Below, piece after piece: positions 56,601 to 64,000 of a DNA stretch of 64,000 bases. The position numbers and the translations under genes are program-made. Each line of letters starts with the position of its first letter. The stretch's first letter is position 1. The notes beneath the pieces were generated by a model. That model was not told where the DNA came from and did not search any database. It worked only from the letters and a program-made list of their open reading frames with translations. Origin of the DNA: Phytophthora quininea (Eukaryota; Oomycota; Peronosporomycetes; Peronosporales; Peronosporaceae). The stretch is taken from assembly GCA_011947345.1 (NCBI GenBank), contig JAAVTG010000043.1, forward strand, positions 434,001 to 498,000. The letters are read 5' to 3'.

Positions 56601-58838
56601 GCATCGAAAACCAACGCTTCTAGCTTGCTCTCCATCGTTGTTATTGACATCGACGAAGAAATTTCAGCAGCAACGGAAGACGCGGCGAGCGCTTTAAGTT
56701 TGCCTCCCACGCTGCACGCAGCAGCGTTTTTATCTGCTGCTTGGAGAGCGACGAATATCGCTGCGATGTGTCTCTCGATTGGCTTGGGGCTGCAATGTCG
56801 CTGCCTTCACCTGACGCTTGTGTCAAATTCCTCCTTGTTGTCTTGATCGACTGGTGCGTTGCCAGCACTAGATCGTCGTGGTCGGACAATCTCGAAATGG
56901 TCGCGGCGTTGGCTCCACGTAGGACGAAATCGTGCAGCAGGTCGAGACTTTTCTTCACCACACCGGAAAACACATCCAAGAGCAAGAAATCCACCAGCGT
57001 CATGAGTTTCGTGAGCTGCTTGCACTTGCGTCGTCGGATAGCAGCCATCGTCCACCGAATGTCGTCCAAATCGTCCTCTTTCGCCTTTAAACGTGGCCTA
57101 GTCCTCACTCTTCGTTGGCCGCTCTCAGGGACTGTGGTTAATAGTTGCTTGACTCTGTTCTCGGCTGCGTCCGACGTTGCTATTCGAGAAAAGCGCAAGT
57201 GCTTGTGCTGCATGAACTGTTGGTGTGCTGTGGCCAGGCCGTGCTCACACTGCACATAATTCTCAAAAATGTGGAAGTTGCTGCTCTTACGGACCGACAG
57301 AGCGAACTCATTGCCAGGGAAACTAGCATGGACTGGCGTCTTATCGTCTAAAAATGCCCGACAAACTCTCGCCAGGATTTGTTGGATGTTTGCTGTGAGC
57401 TGCTGAAGTTTATTCGAACAAGCTAGGAGATATTGTTCCTGGTAAACCATGAATAAAAGTCAGCGATATCGATGCTGAGACGGCCTCGTTCACTTACATT
57501 AGCAGAAGTAAATCGTTCTAGAGAACACGTTTCGCCGTCAAAATCCCACATCAGCTGCAGCTTTGCGATCTTGTCCAGTTGCACCCGAATTTCTTGCACG
57601 CCACCCAGCAATTCCGGGTACGAGAAATAGCTTTCTGAAAGTAAAACGTCACGAGCAGCTTGACGCCGTTTTGTTCGCACATATTGCCGCCAGTTCATAA
57701 ACACTTTTCGATACCGAAATCTGCCCACAGAGCAAGCAAAACCATAAAAAGCATTTCAACAGAATTCTAGGCAGAAGAAAACTTACTCTGAAAACGTCAA
57801 AAGACTTCGAAGTTTGGTGAATTGAGATCGCTGCGTCTCCCAATCACCCAGAGACAGAAACGTTGACTGGAAATTGTCGCTCTTGACGTGGAAAGTGTAG
57901 CCGGAACGACTGATTGTGTAGTAATCCCAGCGCGCATTCTGAACCTGGTTATTTCTGCCACTTGTGCCAAATAGTGTTTCCTGAACAATGAATGTCAAAT
58001 CTCCATTACAAGGAATTTCACGTGTGTTTCGTACATGAGCAATTGGAGTAATATCGTAAGGGTCATAAGGTAATCCTGCCTCTAGAAAATGTCGAGGTAC
58101 AGCATAGACAAAGGTATTTTCAATGTGTTCCCTTGTGGATGCTAGCAAACAATCACCTGACAATTAACGGGCACATTAATTAGTAATTGCAAGAAAAATA
58201 CTACAAAGTTACCTCTGGATTGTCCCGACCGCGTGCTAGCAGCTGAGCCACTACGCGGCGTTTTTGCAGGGAAAGAAGTAACTGAGAAATAGTCGCTAAG
58301 TCCAGACTCGCTTTTATCTCGAGCTCGCATAGGCCGATAGCGGACCGTAGCAGCAGCTGAGTGAGGTCTCTTGATGCCAGCCGCTGATTTCCTCGTCGTT
58401 AATAGTCCCACAGATTGGTTTGAGACTGGAGAGGGCCCCGATCGAAAGAACGGCGCTGCAGACGCTGAAAAAGGACGCTTCCCCACTAACGGAGCTTTGC
58501 GCTCTGGCATAGACTCCACTCCTTCCCTCAATGCATCTTCCTTCCCGTCGTTTAAGTTTTGTGCCAGCATTTCTTCGTGCTGGTTGCTGCTTACTTGAGG
58601 ATCCTGCATGAGCTGCATCCGATGGCGACTCACTTGTCGACTAGCTGCAACAAACAAACCCAAAAGTCAGTAGCCAATTGAAAAGCCTCAGCATTTATAC
58701 AAATTTACCTGCGTTTGCCGACTTTGGACGCATGGGAGGCTTCATGAAAATTCCTTTGTCAGTGTTGGCATCGACCGTCACCCTGGAGCTCTTGGTGTGT
58801 GCTGTGGAGCTGCTGAACCAGGTCTCGGACTCGCCAGT
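41615..58838 (-). CDS. divergent dynein heavy chain
   Basis: Minus-strand gene of about 17 kb with many small introns (e.g. 58645-58708, 58157-58212, 48584-48632). It has a tail region (about 58.2-53.9 kb, FRYRKVFMNWRQYVRTKR) and a linker segment GPVEQWLAAVEKDL (about 53.58 kb). AAA1 has Walker A GPSQSGKRT (about 52.82 kb); AAA2 has VGSSGVGKST (about 51.87 kb) and the conserved LRLVFEVLQLRDATPT; AAA3 has a weak P-loop GGDSSRRTT but Walker B AMLILDDLHL; AAA4 follows RIDRVFARPGARLVLL, with the P-loop lost. The coiled-coil stalk contains EIKSFVNPPPMVHLVLGAVCI (about 47.05 kb). The C-terminal domain has WWLPGVIASGF and DGVVLVGATWNEE. Dyneins move toward microtubule minus ends. Where AAA1 should have Walker B DE it has Arg-Val, so motor activity is doubtful. 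About nine one-base frame breaks occur. Confidence 0.85.
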
Positions 58839-58910
58839 CTCTGTCGAAGCTACGGTAACCGACCAAAACCTTAGCGAATACGCAACAAATGCAAGCTAAT
58901 CTTTTGATAC

Positions 58911-60115
58911 CGAGAAGGACGGTGATTCCTGCAGGGCATTGACGCTGTTGGCCAGACGTTCCGGTGCTGAAGTTGAAGTTCCATAGATGATTCCGTTTGG
59001 CGGCAATAGTGAGCTCCGGGAGGCCCCCGCAGTGCGAGGCCGAAGCTTTGGCGGCGCTCCAAACTTCTCGTGCTCTTGCATCATTGAAAAGGATTCGAAA
59101 CAGGAAATGAGCGACGGTTCCGACAGATCTTCAGCCAAAAAGTTATGTTACGACCAGCAAAATGAAAATATACCTATGTTGGAAATGTTTAGCACTGCAA
59201 CGTGTGCAGGAGCTTCCTTGATCGCTTGAGCCTCGTTATTTTTATTTGATTCGGTGCAATTGTCCGTGCAAATGTCGAGCCAGAATTGTTTGGAGACATC
59301 GCATTCTGACACATACAAACTTGTGAGCGAGTGGTTTGAGGCGATGCTGTGTCTCAGTGCAGTGGCTGCTGTTTGTGTGAGAGGGTTCTTAGATATACAA
59401 AGCCAGCAGAGCTGCTTGGTGTACTGCAGCAGGTAGGACAGAGCCAAGTAGCCCTCCTTGTCGTTGAAGAGACTGAGCATGTTATCGGAGATGTCGAGTG
59501 CAGTCAAAGTCGGATGGAACGACAAAGCGCCGAGCAGAACTCGACAGCCTTCCGGCTGCAGATCATTGCTGGCGATACTGACAGAGGACAACAGATATCA
59601 ACGTCTAGTCCAGTACAGGCCAAGAAGGCATTCTACTCACTTGACGTAGCGCAAATTCGAACGCACACTCTGCAATCCCTTGGACAGCGCCAAAATACCT
59701 TCATGGCGGGGTCGATACACACTACCCACGAGATCGCAGGCGTCCAGCTCCAAGAATTGCAACGTATTGTTGGTCACTAAAGCTGAGCCTAGCAGTTGAG
59801 CTCCTTCTGGACCAAGAGGATTGTTGGACAGCCTGTGCATACAGAGTGAACTAAGATATTATCTCCTCTCCCAGTACAATAGAGCTCTTACCTTAGTCGC
59901 ACCAGCGGAGTGTTGATGTGAGAGATGTAGTCCAGCAGAGGAGCGAGTCTAGCAGGCGTGATGCGGTTGCTGGACATCTCTAGCCAAATTGGCGTCGTTG
60001 AAGTTGCCTCCCCTGTCGTCAAAGCCACCACACACTGTCTCGCTGACGACGGCAGCTCCACTATTGCTGCAGGTTCGACCTTCTCATCTTGTTTGTCTTC
60101 TTCCATCGGTGCCAT
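58911..60115 (-). CDS. RNI-type leucine-rich-repeat protein, perhaps the N-terminus of the dynein gene
   Basis: Exons 59892-60115, 59641-59832, 59174-59577 and 58911-59128, with introns of 59, 63 and 45 nt. The start is the ATG at 60115. Ribonuclease-inhibitor-like LRRs are clear: WLEMSSNRITPARLAPLL, RLSNNPLGPEGAQLLGSAL, YVNIASNDLQPEGCRVLLG, LTALDISDNM, LCWLCISKNPLTQTAAT and LTSLYVSECDV. The fourth exon has no usable ATG of its own, carries an LRR-end-like DLSEPSLISCF, then Pro/Arg/Ser-rich linker. Its donor at 58910 is in phase with an exon at 58709-58838 that leads into the dynein tail. The alternatives are an LRR gene that stops at 58896 (SVSKD) or at 59148. LRR proteins such as LC1 bind dynein heavy chains in axonemes. 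Confidence 0.7.
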
Positions 60116-60330
60116 TTACGACCAGACGCAACCGATCGGGATCCTTCCGGAGGATCGACCACGTAAAAGCGTCAAGTCGATGATGCCCATGAAAGGACTC
60201 AACCGCACGCCACGATACATCGGACGCAGGACTCGCTTCCATCTGGCTGATTACCAGCCAAAGCAAGCAGAACGCAGAGGCGAATCACACGGAGAAACGC
60301 GGTTGCATTGTGGCTAATAAGGACTACCTA

Positions 60331-61125
60331 CTACTTCTTGCCAGTCTTCTTGATCTGCACGAGGGCACCCAGCAGGAAGACGGCGATGATGGCAACAAGG
60401 TAGCCCCACCAGGCCGTGGGGACGTCGTACACGTACTCGCCGTCCTCGCCCTTGTAGCGGTAGCCCTTGATGTCCGTAAGTGTCGGGAAGTCTCCGATGA
60501 AGTAGCCAGCGCCGTTGACAAACAGCATCGAGCCGACCAACGCCGTGGCAACAATGATTGCAATGCGCTCGAGCTTGAACGCCACTAAACCACAGATAAG
60601 ACCCAGCACGATGGCCAAAATGAGCAGCCCCGTGGTCGGGTCGTTCGGGTAGATGCGGTAGCCGAACGAGGCGTTGACGATGGTGGCCAGGAAGACGCCG
60701 CCGGCCGCACCGATGAGGAAGATGCCTGCGTTGTAGACGGAGACCACCATGGAGCCGAGGATGATGCCGCCGATGAGGAAGGCGATCCAGTAGGCCGTGC
60801 GCTCGTACGACTTGCCGTCCACAATGTACTCGACGATGGCCGAGACGATGTAGCCACCCACGAGGAAGCCGCAGGCGAACATGGTCGGACGGAGCAGCTT
60901 GAAGCCGGAGGAGGCCAGCACGAGGCCGGCCACGATGGCGATGACGGCGGCGATGCTGGGGCCGACTTCGAGCTTGTCCGACACGAGATCGACCACCGAG
61001 TCGGTCGACGACGACGACGACCCGCTGAGTGAATCGGCACCGAAGGAGTCCGAGCCGCTCTGGGCCATTGCCAAAGTGGAGTAGAACGCTAGCAGCAGCA
61101 GCGACTGCAGTTTGATCGACGACAT
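60331..61125 (-). CDS. DUF4203/TMEM198-like multi-pass membrane protein
   Basis: 264 residues from the ATG at 61125; the frame is open upstream, but this start gives a signal peptide (MSSIKLQSLLLLAFYSTLAMA). A Ser-rich stretch follows (GSSSSSTDS), then seven or so membrane segments beginning IAAVIAIVAGLVLASSGF and including CGFLVGGYIVSAIVEYIV and AYWIAFLIGGIILGSMVVSV. The last is WGYLVAIIAVFLLGALV before a basic tail IKKTGKK. The KK motif at the end could act in ER retrieval. Family function is poorly known (TMEM198 has been linked to Wnt receptor scaffolding in animals). Strong third-position G/C bias suggests good expression. Confidence 0.88.
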   Translation of the reverse strand: MSSIKLQSLLLLAFYSTLAMAQSGSDSFGADSLSGSSSSSTDSVVDLVSDKLEVGPSIAAVIAIVAGLVLASSGFKLLRPTMFACGFLVGGYIVSAIVEYIVDGKSYERTAYWIAFLIGGIILGSMVVSVYNAGIFLIGAAGGVFLATIVNASFGYRIYPNDPTTGLLILAIVLGLICGLVAFKLERIAIIVATALVGSMLFVNGAGYFIGDFPTLTDIKGYRYKGEDGEYVYDVPTAWWGYLVAIIAVFLLGALVQIKKTGKK

Positions 61126-61175
61126 GGCTGGCGAGTTGGTAGCGGAGGCCACTTGAGTCCAAGTCGGCGAGTTCA

Positions 61176-61183
61176 GGAGTGAG
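61176..61183 (-). promoter_or_regulatory. possible initiator of the DUF4203 gene
   Basis: The minus strand reads CTCACTCC, fitting the oomycete initiator YTCANTYY, 50 bp upstream of the ATG. A short motif, so weak support. Confidence 0.35.
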
Positions 61184-61723
61184 GATCCAGCCCCAGGAGC
61201 TGGACAGGCGGTGCTGCCAGATCGGCACCGAAGACCTGGCCTTTGTATAGTGGTGCCCGTGGATTTGCGGTCGGCGCCAGCTGCGAAAACCTTAAGGCTA
61301 CATCTGGCCAAGGAGAATTCGGTGCACTTGCGGCGGCTCTGCACTACGGCGGTGCTTTAAGACTGCAAGCGGGCCGACATCTCAGCGCTGACATGACAGA
61401 ATCCAGAGGCAACAGCAAGCAGAAACGTTTGACTCGTATGTAGAACATGGCACACGCTGCGCTTCGGCCAGCACGCACGTAGACTCGCAGCTGGAATGGT
61501 TGGCAAACTCAGGATGTTTCGATATCCTTTACCGCTCCAGCTTTTGCTTGGTCGAGACGTGCTTGCTGGAGTTGGCAGCCGTGAGCAACAACATACAACT
61601 TCAATTCCGTACATACCCTGGTAATCTACTTATCTTGTCCACAACAGCTAGCAAGTCGCTTTTGCTGGCGATTAGATCATTCTCATCTTCGCCACGTCGA
61701 CTCGATGCATCAAACATTTACCA
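61184..61723. other. no gene seen
   Basis: Between the DUF4203 gene start and the BTB gene end. Only short chance frames. Confidence 0.4.
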
Positions 61724-63709
61724 TCAAGACAGCTCAAGGCGAGCGGCACTCCTGGGCGACAGATTCGAGTCCCCGGCCTCGATCTCGAACTCGCTCAGAT
61801 TAGTCTCGTTGGCCATATAGGCGTCCCAATACTTGCGCCACCCCACGGGCGTCGGCGCTGGCGAGATCGGTTCGGGTCTTTCAAGCTCTCTACAATGGTT
61901 TCGTACAGCTTGAGCTCGCGTGGAGACCATCGCAGTGTTTCCATGATGTCGTCCAGCGGCACAAAGCACCATCGGACGCATCGATACAGCCTGGATGCAT
62001 CTTGAGCGCGTCCGATGTAGTTGCGAGGCTGCGAGCCACTAGGACTGCGCTCATAAAGATCACGGCCAAACACAAACCGGTTAAGACATCGCAGCACCGT
62101 TCGCTCACCGTCGGGAACTCGCAGACGGTCGCTGCAGAGCACGAGCGATAGTGTGTCCAGCGGCATCCGTTGCATCATTGACACAGACAGAACCTCTGCG
62201 ACTTCAGGCGTTGCGTTATTTGGCTCGCAGTAGAATAGCGTTGTCTGTAGCAAGTGGTGGTACAAACTGCAGATTGGATCACCCCACAAGAAGAGTTTGC
62301 CACTTACCGTGCACAATGTCCGGCGGTAGTAGTTGCTCGCGGGGTCTTCGTACTGTACCCAGCCTTCTTCTTGTGTTGTTGTGGTACGAGTCAATTCTGG
62401 CAGTTTCGATGGAGATACAAGCGCTCTCCATCGGCAGTACTGGCCGAAACAGTGTCGGTAATCTATCCGAGTGTCCTCCACCACAACTGCCCCGCCGCGG
62501 TTGGAAGGTTGGTACTTGATAACAAGTTGGCCACGTATCCAGAACTCGGGACCTTTGTTTAATTCTGCATCCTCGAGCACTTCCGCTTCCTCCGAAAAGA
62601 ATTTAGGAGACTCTCGACGAATGACGCGCCACAGCATTGGCGTTGGACCAGCAGCATTGATGCAAGCTTGCAGCACAAAGTGACCAAACTCGAAGAGCGT
62701 CACGTGCAGCGGCGTAGAATTGCTGCTGGCAGTGTTGGTAAAGCACTCGATGCGTGACAGCTCCACATAGGGCTCCCAGTCAAGAGTGACGTGACAATGC
62801 ATCTCTCGAAGCGACGGCATTTCTCCTCGGTCCCCATCAAATCTGTGCTTGATCCACTTGACCAAAGCGTCCAGCACGTTCCGCCAAAACGAGGCCAGCC
62901 GAATGCTATTGATCAGCCCGACAATAGCACGTACCAGAGTGTCTTGATCCTCAATCCACTCGAGTGACGCGGCTGGAATCTGCTTCATCGCGTCTTGGTA
63001 CTGCACCGGCTGCAATTCATGCAGGAAACTCACCAATCTATCACAAAGAACACGCCGCATCGATGCGTCACTCAGTGTAGACACTGCTAGCAAAAGTTCC
63101 ATCCATTCTTCATCGTCACTTGACGCACCGCCACCTTCAGACAGCAGTATCGGAGTCTGTCCCCCAAGCCCATCCACTGCGCTAATTGTAGAGTCTGCCT
63201 GGCACTCGAGGCGTGCAATAGTCTCACTTTGAACGTGTAGACATATTCGATCAGCGGCACCACTTCGATAACTTCCGCTCCGAAGAGTTCGACCTGTACG
63301 ACCTCCTCTATGGTCTCCACACTCTCTTGAAAGAGTCTCCTGGCTCTCTTCTTGGTCAATAGTCTATTTGAAACACCCTTTTCTGGGCTGCGGCCTCTCT
63401 TGTTGCCCGGAAGTGTCTTGCGTTCTTCTTTTCTGCGTTGCTTCGAAGATGTTCGTCAGCAATGCACTGCGTATACAGCAGTGGCTTAAGCAGAGTGACG
63501 GTCTGCAAGGGACAGCGCTTTCCTTGTGGTTCAGATATGCCTTCTTGGTATAACTTTAGCTGAAAGTTCATATCGGATTCTTCATCTGAGAAGTCTTGGA
63601 GTTGTTGCAGTTGTCGCAGCAGCCAGGGCCAGCGCACATGCAGCACCAACGAGTGCAAACCAAAGACACAGCCGGCAACGTGGAGGAAAATGTCGGGGGA
63701 GACTGCCAT
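61724..63709 (-). CDS. BTB-BACK domain protein, with frame breaks
   Basis: The ATG at 63709 starts MAVSPDIFLHVAGCVFGLHS, the opening of a BTB/POZ fold. The second half is VIEVVPLIEYVYTFKVRLL and ASSARQTLQLAQWMGLG (about 63290-63175). One-base shifts are needed near 63355 and at the CCCCC run near 63157 (GGGGG on the coding strand). The long frame 61795-63177 then carries BACK-like text: LLLAVSTLSDASMRRVLCDR, and later MPLDTLSLVLCSDRLRVPDGE. A central part contains FWRNVLDALVKW and RIDYRHCFGQYCRW. The C-terminus is uncertain: another frame (PTPVGWRKYWDAYMANET) runs on to 61724 and looks more protein-like. BTB-BACK proteins often recruit substrates to Cullin-3 ligases. No Kelch repeats are visible. 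Confidence 0.65.
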
Positions 63710-63930
63710 GCTATGGGGAGGACGGTGCGCTTGCTGACGGAGGGCACAGTGGGCGGGGTGCTGGCTCGCAATACCATCGTTTGTATGCAACAATCTTGTG
63801 GCTGCGACGTGTGCACACTTGGCTTTGTACAACAAATAAATTGAAGACATCAATGGAAAGAAAATGACTGTAGTTTAGTTCTTTGATGCCCATAATTTAC
63901 TTGTAGCGCTCCAAGCTAGTTGGAGCGACG

Positions 63931-64000
63931 TTATACGTAGTTGACCGGAATCATGCGCGGTCGGCGCAGGTTGGTCGACTCTGGCAGATCGAGCGACACC
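63931..64000 (-). CDS. 3' end of a gene continuing beyond the window
   Basis: 23 codons ending at TAA (63931-63933), reading SLDLPESTNLRRPRMIPVN. The text looks like real protein and the frame is open to the edge. Family cannot be told. Confidence 0.4.
   Translation of the reverse strand, partial: VSLDLPESTNLRRPRMIPVNYV

Noticed and set aside
60314..61228. 304-codon minus-strand frame overlapping the DUF4203 gene
   Set aside because: It is a shifted reading of the GC-rich DUF4203 gene, giving Arg/His-rich text. The other frame has a signal peptide and membrane segments.

Overview
The window looks like nuclear DNA of an oomycete, most likely Phytophthora or a close relative. The evidence is short GT-AG introns of about 45-75 nt, a secreted two-domain Kazal inhibitor, three NPP1/NLP-family loci, a flagellar-type dynein heavy chain, and near-perfect copies of the 16-nt oomycete core promoter (GCTCATTYYNCAWTTT) just upstream of several start codons. 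No rRNA, CRISPR array or convincing tRNA was found.

Layout. 1-5.5 kb: an RCC1-repeat gene running off the left edge, a secreted Kazal protease inhibitor, an unrecognised gene split by a small Harbinger-type DNA transposon (perfect 20-bp TIRs, TCA target duplication), and an intact type I DAHP synthase. 5.5-11.5 kb: a Pif1-like helicase split by a decayed tyrosine-recombinase (DIRS-like) retroelement. 12-15.5 kb: a small secreted LRR gene and a long stretch without a convincing gene. 15.6-33.4 kb: three damaged NLP copies, all on the plus strand. The first is cut by a 991-bp solo-LTR-like insertion; the second has lost its start codon and carries frameshifts; the third has lost its centre. Between copies 1 and 2 lies a Ty3/gypsy chromovirus (LTRs 17441-17704 and 29177-29441) with a second gypsy element (LTRs 22251-22752 and 28362-28863) inserted in its gag. 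A decayed lipase gene lies between copies 2 and 3.

33.5-41.5 kb: an LSM14/Scd6 RNA-granule protein, a secreted EF-hand protein, an alpha-carbonic anhydrase with an N-myristoylation-like start, and an unrecognised gene. 41.6-60.1 kb, minus strand: a divergent dynein heavy chain of about 17 kb. Immediately upstream is an LRR gene whose exon phases run without a break into the dynein N-terminus, so the two may be one LRR-dynein gene. 60.3-64 kb: a DUF4203/TMEM198-like membrane protein, a BTB-BACK gene and the tail of another gene.

Housekeeping and structural genes sit at the edges and right half. The middle is an accessory block of secreted-protein relics and nested transposons. Many one-base frameshifts, often at homopolymers, break the dynein, BTB and transposon frames. 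Whether they are real decay or sequence error cannot be settled from this window.
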